Part shown: positions 45,759-54,197 of the stretch, one piece after another
Position numbering within the stretch: position 1 is the first letter of the stretch
How the letters are laid out: each line of letters begins with the position of its first letter
Source of the DNA: Actinomyces succiniciruminis
GTDB lineage: Bacteria; Actinomycetota; Actinomycetes; Actinomycetales; Actinomycetaceae
Direction: 5' to 3'
Length of the DNA stretch: 64,000 nucleotides
Assembly: GCF_900002405.1 (NCBI RefSeq)
Contig: NZ_LK995542.1
Span: 86,449-150,448, forward strand
Program-made: the position numbers and the translations under genes
Notes under the pieces: model-generated
What the model saw: the letters and a program-made list of their open reading frames with translations, nothing else
Databases searched by the model: none
What the model was told of the DNA's origin: nothing

Positions 45759-46189
45759 GCTCGTTCTCCCTCTGCGTCGGCGGGGTCGGTCGGCGGGCTA
45801 CCCGCCTGCCCGTCGTATGAAGCCAGTTCCACGAGGTTGCCGTCCGGGTCGCGCAGGTAGACGCTGTGCATGGGGCCCCGGGCTCCGGAGCGGGCGACCG
45901 GGCCGAGCTCGATCTCGGTTCCCGTCCGGGCCAGGTGCGCGACGACGTCGTCGAGCGGTGCGTCGACGACCAGGCACAGGTCGGCGCTGCCAACGGTGGG
46001 GGCGGCGGCCTCGGGGGTGAGGCGCCCGTCGGCGGGACGCAGGTTGAGTTTCTGGCTCCCCAGCCGCAGTGCGACCCGGCCGCCGTCGAAGGTGAAGGTC
46101 TCCAGGCCGAGTACGCGCGTGTAGAAGTCGACCGCGGCGGGGACCGAGGCGACGGTGAGTACGAGGTGGTCGATGCCGGTGACGCGCAT
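45755..46189 (-). CDS. VOC-superfamily (glyoxalase/bleomycin-resistance fold) protein
   Basis: About 144 residues. It begins G-I-D-H-L-V-L-T-V, the first beta-alpha-beta unit with a metal-type His, then Y-T-R-V-L-G-L-E-T; the C-terminal H-S-V-Y-L-R-D-P-D-G-N-L-V-E-L has the conserved Glu. ATG 46189 is chosen because the domain starts there; ATG 46201 is possible. It is coupled to the GNAT gene. Confidence 0.82.
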   Translation of the reverse strand: MRVTGIDHLVLTVASVPAAVDFYTRVLGLETFTFDGGRVALRLGSQKLNLRPADGRLTPEAAAPTVGSADLCLVVDAPLDDVVAHLARTGTEIELGPVARSGARGPMHSVYLRDPDGNLVELASYDGQAGSPPTDPADAEGERA

Positions 46190-46300
46190 GGGAGCCATCA
46201 TGCACCCGTGGGCCCCGGCGCCGCCTGTACGACGACGCCGGGGCCCACGCAGTGGCCGACAACCCGGGCGGTTCATCCCGAGCCGCTTACCGGGCTCCCG

Positions 46301-48040
46301 CTACGAGGCCCGCCCCAGCGGGTGAGTTCCGGGGTGCCGGGAGACGGCCCGCACCTCGTGCCGGGGAGTGTGCGGCCCGCTCGCGGCCCAGTCGGCGCGC
46401 GGATGCGGCGGGTTGACCAGGATGGCGTCACCGGTGGCGTGGTCGGGCTCCAGCTGCCAGCTGGGCCGGCGCAGCGCGTAGAAGATCAGCGGCGGCACCC
46501 CCAGCCCCACGATCACCAGCCCCACCACCAGGGCGTAGCCGACGGTGCTCAGTCCGGTGAAACCGGACGGACGCACGAAGGACAGCACGAAGGCAACCGC
46601 ACAGGCCACGAAGCCGACGCCGGCCACCAGCCCCATCGCGGGTGTGCGATAGGTGCGCTGCACCTGCGGGCGGGTGGCGCGCAGGCGCAGGGCGGCGGCG
46701 AACAGCATCATGTACATGATCAGGTACAGGGCGGCGGCCATGTCGATCAGCGTGACGAAGGCGGTGTTGCCGTTGGGGATCACCACGAACAGCAGCGCCA
46801 GGATCGTCACGATGACGCCCTGCAGCAGCAGGATCGAGCGCTGCACGCCGGCGCCGTTGCGCCGCTGTAGCGCCGGAGGCAGCAGACCGGTGCGGGCGGC
46901 GGCGAGCAGACCCTTGGACGGGCCGGCGATCCAGGTGACAACGGAGGCGAAGGCACCCAGCGCGATCAGCAGCGAGATCACCGGTGTGCCCCAGGCCAGG
47001 TGCCAGTGGTCGAAGAAGGTCTTGAAGGCCAGGTTGATGCCGTCGACTACTCCGAGGCTGGCCTTGGGCACGGCGACCGCGATCGCCAGGGTCGGCAGGA
47101 TAAAGATCGCCAGGATCACCACCGCCGAGATCAGGACGGTGCGCGGATAGCCGCGGCCGGGGTCGGCCAGGTCGTTGGCATGCACCGCGTTGACCTCCAT
47201 GCCCGCGTAGGCGAGCACGTTGGACACGATCAGCACGATGGAGGCCAGGCCCGTCCAGGGCGGCAGGATCGCCGACGTCGTCAGCTCCGTCTGGGAGGGC
47301 GTGCCGGAGATCAGCCAGGCGGCGCCGAAGATGATCAGCAGCGCGGCCGGGAAGAGCGTGCCGATGATGCCGCTCCACGAACCGACCTTGGCGAACAGGT
47401 TGCCGCCGGCCAGGGTGATGAGGGTGGATACCCAGTACAGGACGATGATGACACCGGCCACGTACACGCCATTGTTCGCCAGCGTGCCACGGCCCAGCAC
47501 GTAGGACAGGCTCACGGCGATGAAGGCGATTTGAGTGGGGTACCAGACCACGTTCTGCACCCATTGCAGCCAGATGGCCACGAAGCCCCAGCGCTCCCCG
47601 AAGGCCTCGCGCACCCAGATGAACACGCCGCCCTTCCAGCCGGTGGCCAGCTCCGCGGCCACCAGCGCCGTCGGCACCATGAACAGCACCGCCGGGATGA
47701 TGTACAGCACCACCGAGGGCAGGCCGTAGCCGGCCATGGCGGGCAGGGAGCGCAGCGAGGCCACGGCCACCACCGTGAGCATGGCCAGGTTGAATACGCT
47801 CATTGAGGCGGGCGGGCGGACCGCGTCCTGGCTCGGCCCGACGGCGGCGGGTGCGGCAGGAGCGGCAGCCCCGGGCGCGGGCGCGGGCAGGTCCCCGAGC
47901 GTCCCGGCGGGTGGGTGGCCGGAGCGGGCACCGCGAAAGGCGGATGTGCCAGACGAGGCGGGTGCGTTAGCGGTGCTGGCGCGAGCGCCGTCGTCGGGGA
48001 AGGAGGTTCCGGCAGCACTGCCGGTGGTTTTGACGGACAT
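46301..48040 (-). CDS. gadC: Glutamate:GABA antiporter (APC family)
   Basis: 579 residues with about 12 transmembrane helices after an unusually long Ala/Pro-rich cytoplasmic N-terminus of about 80 residues. The APC core with E-L-A-T-G-W-K-G-G-V-F-I-W and the V-Q-N-V-V-W-Y-P-T segment resembles GadC. It sits ten bases after gadB in the same direction, and together they consume cytoplasmic protons: glutamate enters, is decarboxylated and GABA leaves. The C-terminus contains several His and may act as the pH-sensitive plug known in GadC. Confidence 0.88.
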   Translation of the reverse strand: MSVKTTGSAAGTSFPDDGARASTANAPASSGTSAFRGARSGHPPAGTLGDLPAPAPGAAAPAAPAAVGPSQDAVRPPASMSVFNLAMLTVVAVASLRSLPAMAGYGLPSVVLYIIPAVLFMVPTALVAAELATGWKGGVFIWVREAFGERWGFVAIWLQWVQNVVWYPTQIAFIAVSLSYVLGRGTLANNGVYVAGVIIVLYWVSTLITLAGGNLFAKVGSWSGIIGTLFPAALLIIFGAAWLISGTPSQTELTTSAILPPWTGLASIVLIVSNVLAYAGMEVNAVHANDLADPGRGYPRTVLISAVVILAIFILPTLAIAVAVPKASLGVVDGINLAFKTFFDHWHLAWGTPVISLLIALGAFASVVTWIAGPSKGLLAAARTGLLPPALQRRNGAGVQRSILLLQGVIVTILALLFVVIPNGNTAFVTLIDMAAALYLIMYMMLFAAALRLRATRPQVQRTYRTPAMGLVAGVGFVACAVAFVLSFVRPSGFTGLSTVGYALVVGLVIVGLGVPPLIFYALRRPSWQLEPDHATGDAILVNPPHPRADWAASGPHTPRHEVRAVSRHPGTHPLGRAS

Positions 48041-48049
48041 TTCGACCCC

Positions 48050-49456
48050 TCAGTGGTGGAAGGCGGTGGGGCGGTTCGACTCGTGGGGCAGCGGCCCGTC
48101 GAGCCGGTCGAGGTAGGCGACCTCGGCGCGCATGTCCTCCAGGAGGGCGTCGGCCATGTCGTGGCTGAGCCCGTTGCGGACGACGATCCGCTGCACGGTG
48201 ACGTCGGTGAGGTCATCGGGCATCGGGTAGGCGGGGACCAGCCAGCCCTTCATGCGCAGCCGGTCGGACAGGTCGTACAGGTTCCACTTGTCGGCGTGGT
48301 CGGCGCGCAGCCGCCACGCGAACACGGGGATGTCCGAACCGTCGTTCCACAGTTCGAAGGGCCCCATGGCGGCGACCTGGTCGGCCAGGTAGCGGGCGAC
48401 GTCGCGGCTGTTGGACTGCACCCGGCGGTAGCCGTCGAAGCCGAGCCGCAGGAACATGTAGTACTGCAGCAGCACCTGGGCGCCGGGGCGGGAGAAGTTG
48501 AGCGCGAAGGTGGGCATCTGCCCGCCGAGGTAGGAGACCTCGAAGATCAGCTCCTCGGGGAGGGCGGCCTCCTCGCGCCACACCACCCAACCGATGCCGG
48601 GGTAGACCAGACCGTACTTGTGGCCAGAGGTGGAGATGGAGGCCACCCGGTCGATGCGGAAGTCCCACTCCAGTTCCGGCTGGATGAAGGGGGCGATCAT
48701 GGCCCCGGAGGCGCCGTCGACGTGGATCGGGATGTCCAGGCCGGTGCGCTCTTGGATGGCATCCAACGCCTGGGCGATCTTCGCGACCGGCTCGTACATG
48801 CCGGTGTAGGTCACCCCCATGATGGCCACGACGCCGATGGTGTTCTCGTCGACGTAGTCCTCCAGCCGGTAGCCGTCCAGGACCTTGTGCTCCTCGGTGA
48901 TGGGCACGTACCGGGGCTCGACGTCGAAGTAGTTGCAGAACTTCTCCCAGCACACCTGCACGGCGCTGGACATGATCAGGTTCGGCCGGTCGGTGGGCTT
49001 GCCGGCGGCGCGGCGGGCGTTGCGCCAGCGGCGCTTGAGCGCCAACCCGCCCAGCATGCAGGCCTCCGAGGAGCCGATGGTCGAGGTGCCGATGGCGCGG
49101 CGCGGGTCCGGCGCGTGCCACAGGTCCGCGAGCATGGTCCAGCAGCGGGTCTCAATCTCCGCGGTGCGCGGGTACTCGTCCTTGTCGATCATGTTCTTGT
49201 CGGCCGCCTCCAGGTACAGGCGGTTGGCGCGTTCGTCCATCCAGGTGCCGACGAAGGTGGCGAGGTTGAGCCGGGCGTTGCCGTCCAGCATCGCCTCGTC
49301 GTGGACCACCTGGTAGGCGGTCTCGGGCAGCGCCTCCCCGCTGGGGAAGCGGAACTTCGGCAGGTCATAGGCCTCGCCGGGGCGGGCGAACAGCGGGTTG
49401 AGTTCACTGCTGCCCGGATCCGGGGCGGAAGAACCGTCGAATACTGGCCGTGACAT
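48050..49456 (-). CDS. gadB: Glutamate decarboxylase
   Basis: 468 residues, typical size. The PLP lysine is in S-T-S-G-H-K-Y-G-L near residue 275 and H-V-D-G-A-S-G near residue 245 gives the PLP-contacting Asp. It also carries G-T-S-T-I-G-S-S-E-A-C near residue 120 and the C-terminal H-x-H-like tail residues. It makes GABA and CO2 from glutamate, using up a proton. GAAAGGAGAATCCGAC precedes ATG 49456. Upstream is an A+T-rich control region. Confidence 0.94.
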   Translation of the reverse strand: MSRPVFDGSSAPDPGSSELNPLFARPGEAYDLPKFRFPSGEALPETAYQVVHDEAMLDGNARLNLATFVGTWMDERANRLYLEAADKNMIDKDEYPRTAEIETRCWTMLADLWHAPDPRRAIGTSTIGSSEACMLGGLALKRRWRNARRAAGKPTDRPNLIMSSAVQVCWEKFCNYFDVEPRYVPITEEHKVLDGYRLEDYVDENTIGVVAIMGVTYTGMYEPVAKIAQALDAIQERTGLDIPIHVDGASGAMIAPFIQPELEWDFRIDRVASISTSGHKYGLVYPGIGWVVWREEAALPEELIFEVSYLGGQMPTFALNFSRPGAQVLLQYYMFLRLGFDGYRRVQSNSRDVARYLADQVAAMGPFELWNDGSDIPVFAWRLRADHADKWNLYDLSDRLRMKGWLVPAYPMPDDLTDVTVQRIVVRNGLSHDMADALLEDMRAEVAYLDRLDGPLPHESNRPTAFHH

Positions 49457-49931
49457 GTCGGATTCTCCTTTCGGTTGGCAACGATTGACATAGGAATATC
49501 ACCACGCCGTGCTTGCTACCACACACACCAGACAATAAGGCCGCATTTGCAATTTACCACGGATATTCCTCCCAGCTTTCCGAAACAATTGCTACACCTG
49601 CCAGCATTCTTCAAGCTTTTCTTTATAGCCGGCGTCACCAGGAGCCACTTGAAAAGCACCAGAAAGCAGGCTGGAAATAGTCGTACAAATTCATGCAAGC
49701 GCGCAGGCACGCCGCGTGCACCCGCAAATTGAACAGCACCTGAAAGCATCCGCGGAAAAGCCTGAACCGGCCGCCTGATTTGCGTCCACACGGACTGCGA
49801 CAAGACGGGCTCATCGCGCTTGAACGTGTAATGGAGGCTGCCGAGGAGAGAGGAAGAAGCCTGAACTACGGGTCGGCACCCGGAGAAGCCGAGGCCGCTG
49901 GCCGACCTCGAATAGGAGCGGGCGGAGAGTG
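49457..49931. other. A+T-rich control region upstream of gadB with a direct repeat
   Basis: This 475-bp stretch is clearly richer in A+T than its surroundings. GAAAAGCACCAGAAAGCA (49651-49668) is repeated with two changes as GAACAGCACCTGAAAGCA (49731-49748), exactly 80 bp apart. A 95-residue minus-strand frame over it has no recognisable features and is not called. Confidence 0.5.
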
Positions 49932-52900
49932 CTACTCGCCGCCGAGGAGTTCGCGAACCTCCTGGGCGGTCAGGCGGGCGCGGCTCGCCGCCGCACCGGG
50001 GTGAGCCGCTCCCCCGCCGACAGGCCCGTCGGCTACCCCGCCCGCGGCGTCGTCGGCGGAGCCCTCCACCACGCGGTCAAAGAGCTCGGCCTTCTTCTCC
50101 TTCAGGTCCATGACCTTCTCCTCGATAGTCCCGGCGGAAACGAGCCGGTAGACCATGACGGGCCGGTCCTGGCCGATGCGGTGGGTGCGATCCACCGCCT
50201 GCTCCTCGGCCTGCGGGTTCCACCACGGATCCAGCAGGAACACGTAGTCGGCCTCCGTCAGCGTCAGCCCGAAGCCACCGGCCTTCAGCGAGATGAGGAA
50301 GACGTCGGCGTCCCCGGCCCGGAAGGCGTCGATGACCTGTTGCCGGTTGGTGGTTGTGCCGTCAAGGTAGGCGGTGCGCATGCCGGCGGCCTCAAGTACC
50401 TCGCGCACCCCACTCAGGTAGCGGGTGAACTGGCTGAACACCAGGGCGCGGTGTCCCTCCGCGACCACCGGCTGCAGCGTCTCCAAAAGCACCTCGACCT
50501 TGGCCGTGGGCTTGTGCGTGGCCCTGCCCCGCTTCCCTGCCTGGGAGCCTCCGGCGTCGGGCCCCTCAACCAGAGCCGGGTCGAGCGCCATCTGCCGCAG
50601 GATCGTCAGTGATTTCAAGGCGGTGAATCGAGACTGGGCGGTGTCCTCCTCCAGCAGCCCCAGTACCTTCTGCCGTTCACGCGCGAGCCGCCGGTCGTAG
50701 GCACGCCGGTGTGCCGGCGGCAATTCCACCGCCAGGATCTGCTCGTTCTTGGCGGGCAGGTCGGCGGCGACGTCCTCCTTGGTGCGGCGCAGCATGAACG
50801 GGTGGATACGAGCGCGCAGCGCCGCCAGGGCGGCGTCGTCCCCATGCTCGATGGGCCGCCGGTACAGCTCGGTGAAGCGGTCCGGGCCGGGCAGCAGCCC
50901 GGGCGCGGTGATGGACAGCAGGCTCCACAGGTCCATCAGCGAGTTCTCCAGCGGCGTGCCGGTGATCGCCACCATCGACGGCGTGCGCAGGCGCCGCACG
51001 GCCTTGTAGGTGACCGCATTGTGGTTCTTGACGAATTGGGCCTCATCGAGCACTACCCACGCCCAGTCGACGGCGGTGAAGTCCTCCTCCTCGATCCGGG
51101 CGATGGTGTAGCTGGTGACCACCAGGTCGGCGCCGGAGCGGATTGCTTCCAGGTCCTCCCCCCGCTTGCCGCGGGTGCGGGTGACGGTGCGCACCCTTAG
51201 CTCGGGACAGAAACGGGCGGCCTGTTCCGCCCAGGCGCCGACGACGCTCGTGGGGGCGACCACCAGCACCGGGCAGTCCTCGTGCATCCCGGGCCGCTGA
51301 GAGGCTGCCTCGGCCACGGTCCCGTCCGGGGCCGCCCCGGCGCCCGTCCTGCGCTGCTCCATCACGCGTTGGACGACGGCGAGCACCTGGACGGTCTTTC
51401 CCAGCCCCATGTCGTCGGCGAGGACGCCGCCGAGCCCGGTGGACTGCAGCAGGGCGAGCCAGCGGTAGCCCTCCAGCTGGTAGGGCCGCAGCTCGGCTTG
51501 CAGTCCCGCGGGCGCCGGCGCATCCACGATGCCGGCGGAGCTTTGTCCGTTGGCGTCGCCCGCCGCGGCACCGGCAACGCCGTCCCCCTCGGCGCCGTCG
51601 ACCGTGGCCGTCACCGCCAGGAGCCGTTCGACGCCTTCGCGCCAGCGCCGAGTCGCCTCGCCGATAACGCCCAGCTGCTCCAGTTCGGCGTACAGGCCCG
51701 CCTGGAAGGGCGTGACCGACAGGTCGCCGGCGCTGCGGGAGCGCGGGTCGCGCAGGTCGCGGCCCTCCTCCATGAGCCGGGCCAGGCGCACGATCTCGGG
51801 ACGGTTGGCGAGGTTGATCCACTTGCCGGAGTCGAGCAGTACCTCGTCCGCGCCGGTGGCGACCGCTGTCATCAGCCGCTCGATGGGCGCGTCCTCGTCA
51901 CCGACCTTCACGCGCACCCGCAGGGAGAACCAGTCCGGCCGATCGTCGTCGTCCTCGACGTCGGTGGTGATCAGCGGGACGTCCTCGGCCTCCCGGTAGT
52001 CGGGCACCTGCCCGTCCACCTCGACGACGACGCCGTCGATCGCCTCCAGCGCGGGCACGGCCAGGGTGATGAGGCGGGCGGTGTCCATGCCGGTGAAGCG
52101 GCCGGGCTGCCACAGCGGGCCGTGGGTGGGGGCCAGCGGCGTACAGGCGTCGATGATGCGGCGGGCCAGGCGGTCCTCGGCCTGGGCGTCGCGCGCCGAG
52201 GGGGCCTGCCGGGATTGGCTTCCAGAGCCCGTGCCGCTCACCGCGGCCGCGCCGTCGTAGCCCGTCTGTGCAGCGCCGGTGGAGCGGTCCCAGTCCGGAG
52301 GCGCGGACCCGATGACGAGTTCCGCCAGACTGCCGATGGAGACCTCGCCGCGACTGGCGCCGGACGCCGTCTCGTAGCGAATGGACCAGGAGATCTCGGC
52401 GCGGTGTTTGGAGGCGTCCATGCTCACGTGGAGCACGGCGACGGGTGTGCCCAGGTCCGGCACGGTCAGGGTGGGATCGAGGGCGACGATGGGCACGGCC
52501 GCGGCGAGCCTCCCCAGGTGGTCATGCTCGAAGCGGTCCACGTCCGCGGCGGGAATGGTGAGGTGCTCGTTGCGCGCCAGTACCCGCCCCAGCACCTCAT
52601 CCGGGGGTGGCTCCAGCGGCATCAGGTTGAGGGCGCCGTCGGCACCCGTGAGCGCATAGGCGTGGGTGGGGTTGCCCAGCGGCCGGTTCTCAGCGGTATG
52701 TCCCTCGCCGAGGGTGAGCCCCTCGACGCCGTCGAGGTCCAATGCGGGGGCGATCAGGGCGGTGCCGTCGGGCTGACGGGTGACTGCGAGGCCGGCGCGC
52801 AGGCCGGACAGGATGCGTACCGGGTTGCCGCCGTGCTGGGCCGTCGTCAGCGTCACCCCGGCGGCGACGGCGCGCCGCAGCGCATCCCAGACGCGGGCCG

Positions 52901-53591
52901 GCAGCGCGCCCAGATCGATGACGGAGTTGCTGTAGTAGAAGTCGCCGTAGGGGTCCATGACCGCCAACTCGGTCAGGGCGGCCAGTACATCCGGAGCCAC
53001 CTCACCGGTCAGATCCCCGTTCGTGAGGCCGCGCCAGGAGATGCCCTGCTTGACCCAGCCGCGCTTGCCGGCGATCAGCGGGCGCAGGTGCAGGCGGCCC
53101 GGCCGGGCGGATCCGGATCCGAAGCGGCCAGTGCGGCGGGAGCCGGCGCCGTGCTGAGCAGCGGAGGTGTCTACCACCTCAATGGCGACGGCCCGGCGTG
53201 CGGTCTGGCGCGTGTGCAGCAGTTGGGCCAGGCGGCGTTCCCAATCGGCGTCGCCGGGCGGGGCGGAGGCTGCATGCGCCAGGTGGCGGGCGGTCAGCAC
53301 CAGGGCGGCCGTGTGCTTGCAGTTCCCGCCCACCGGGCAGGAGCAGGTGCCAGACCAGTTCACGCGCTCACCGGCGATGCGGGCATAGACCATGGTCTGA
53401 TAAATCCGCCCCTGCGCGCCGCGCACCGCGGCGGCAAGAATCTCGCCATTGCCCGAGAGGGAGAGGTTGGCTACCCGCCCCTGCTCCGCGTAGTGGCGTC
53501 CGCGGCCGAAGGCCGGCGCACCGACCACGGCCGCGATCTCGGCGTCGGCTATCCGTGCCGGCCAATCCTCGGGCGTGATCTCTCGGGCCAT
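49932..53591 (-). CDS. SWIM zinc-finger SNF2-family helicase
   Basis: 1219 residues. The SWIM finger C-S-C-P-V-G-G-N-C-K-H lies near residue 83-93, a long linker domain follows, and the SNF2 ATPase begins near residue 715. It shows D-D-M-G-L-G-K-T (Walker A), V-V-L-D-E-A-Q (motif II), I-T-G-T-P-L-E-N-S (III), F-S-Q-F-T-R-Y-L (IV), L-K-A-G-G-F-G-L-T-L (V) and D-R-T-H-R-I-G-Q (VI). It is expected to move along DNA or remodel protein-DNA complexes. Such stand-alone bacterial Swi2/Snf2 proteins are common in actinobacteria and their role is not settled. Confidence 0.9.
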   Translation of the reverse strand: MAREITPEDWPARIADAEIAAVVGAPAFGRGRHYAEQGRVANLSLSGNGEILAAAVRGAQGRIYQTMVYARIAGERVNWSGTCSCPVGGNCKHTAALVLTARHLAHAASAPPGDADWERRLAQLLHTRQTARRAVAIEVVDTSAAQHGAGSRRTGRFGSGSARPGRLHLRPLIAGKRGWVKQGISWRGLTNGDLTGEVAPDVLAALTELAVMDPYGDFYYSNSVIDLGALPARVWDALRRAVAAGVTLTTAQHGGNPVRILSGLRAGLAVTRQPDGTALIAPALDLDGVEGLTLGEGHTAENRPLGNPTHAYALTGADGALNLMPLEPPPDEVLGRVLARNEHLTIPAADVDRFEHDHLGRLAAAVPIVALDPTLTVPDLGTPVAVLHVSMDASKHRAEISWSIRYETASGASRGEVSIGSLAELVIGSAPPDWDRSTGAAQTGYDGAAAVSGTGSGSQSRQAPSARDAQAEDRLARRIIDACTPLAPTHGPLWQPGRFTGMDTARLITLAVPALEAIDGVVVEVDGQVPDYREAEDVPLITTDVEDDDDRPDWFSLRVRVKVGDEDAPIERLMTAVATGADEVLLDSGKWINLANRPEIVRLARLMEEGRDLRDPRSRSAGDLSVTPFQAGLYAELEQLGVIGEATRRWREGVERLLAVTATVDGAEGDGVAGAAAGDANGQSSAGIVDAPAPAGLQAELRPYQLEGYRWLALLQSTGLGGVLADDMGLGKTVQVLAVVQRVMEQRRTGAGAAPDGTVAEAASQRPGMHEDCPVLVVAPTSVVGAWAEQAARFCPELRVRTVTRTRGKRGEDLEAIRSGADLVVTSYTIARIEEEDFTAVDWAWVVLDEAQFVKNHNAVTYKAVRRLRTPSMVAITGTPLENSLMDLWSLLSITAPGLLPGPDRFTELYRRPIEHGDDAALAALRARIHPFMLRRTKEDVAADLPAKNEQILAVELPPAHRRAYDRRLARERQKVLGLLEEDTAQSRFTALKSLTILRQMALDPALVEGPDAGGSQAGKRGRATHKPTAKVEVLLETLQPVVAEGHRALVFSQFTRYLSGVREVLEAAGMRTAYLDGTTTNRQQVIDAFRAGDADVFLISLKAGGFGLTLTEADYVFLLDPWWNPQAEEQAVDRTHRIGQDRPVMVYRLVSAGTIEEKVMDLKEKKAELFDRVVEGSADDAAGGVADGPVGGGAAHPGAAASRARLTAQEVRELLGGE

Positions 53592-53911
53592 GCCCCCACC
53601 ATACGGGCGGGGTCCGACACGTTTCGAACCGACTCAGCGCAATGGCGGGCCGCGCAGAAGCACGAACCTCCGAGTCCCTCAGCCCCGCCGTGCTACCACC
53701 CGCCGTCCTCCTGCTCGACCTCCGCCAACGCATCGGTCAGAGCCTTCTTGACTCCGCCGGCGCTGAGCTTGCGCTTCTTGACGCTGAGCCGTTTGAGCGT
53801 ATGCCCAGCACTCCCCGGAGGGCGGCTCCACAGGGCGGGGTGGAGCCGACTCGAGCAGGCTACCGGTTCCTCACGACACGAATTGCTAGACGTTCGCTCC
53901 GCAGGTCCTAC
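53592..53911. other. 320-bp gap with a short orphan coding-like stretch
   Basis: On the minus strand from about 53800 to 53693 the frame gives L-K-R-L-S-V-K-K-R-K-L-S-A-G-G, then V-K-K-A-L-T-D-A-L-A-E-V-E-Q-E, and stops. It looks like a real basic/acidic protein tail but has no start codon. It is in the same frame as the upstream HTH gene, separated from it by that gene's TGA stop. No promoter is obvious. Confidence 0.3.
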
Positions 53912-54127
53912 TCAGCGCCGCCGACGCACGATCTGGGCGATCAGTTCCCGGCTGCAGCCGAGTGCCTGGGCGAGGGCGGTGTAGGACCAGCGCTTCGGCT
54001 CGGTCTCGCGGAGCTGGTCGATGAGCTCGTCCCGCTCGGCCCGGTAGCGGGCGGCCAAGGCGTCGGCCTCGAGGGCCTGTGCGTGCAACTCGGCGGCCCG
54101 GGCCGCCAACGGGTCGGATACTCCCAT
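53912..54127 (-). CDS. Small helix-turn-helix protein
   Basis: 71 residues. An N-terminal coiled-coil-like Ala/Glu/Arg helix (about 5-45) is followed by S-Y-T-A-L-A-Q-A-L-G-C-S-R-E-L-I, a clear HTH with a basic tail. ATG 54127 is preferred; a longer frame from 54208 would overlap the Ro60 gene and run through the intervening hairpin. It follows the Ro60 gene, and a link is possible but unsupported. Confidence 0.6.
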   Translation of the reverse strand: MGVSDPLAARAAELHAQALEADALAARYRAERDELIDQLRETEPKRWSYTALAQALGCSRELIAQIVRRRR

Positions 54128-54135
54128 TGAGCGTG

Positions 54136-54176
54136 CCGGAGGGCAGCCATCCCCGTCTGGGACGGCCGCCCTCCGG
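54136..54176 (-). terminator. Terminator after the Ro60 gene
   Basis: An 18-bp stem (54136-54153 with 54159-54176, two mismatched or wobble positions) and a 5-nt loop CGTCT. It lies between the stop of the TROVE gene and the start of the HTH gene. Confidence 0.7.
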
Positions 54177-54197
54177 TTGCGCACTGTGCGCAGCGGG

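Noticed and set aside
49516-49803. A 95-residue minus-strand protein upstream of gadB.
   Set aside because: No ribosome site, no recognisable motif, and the stretch looks like an A+T-rich regulatory region.
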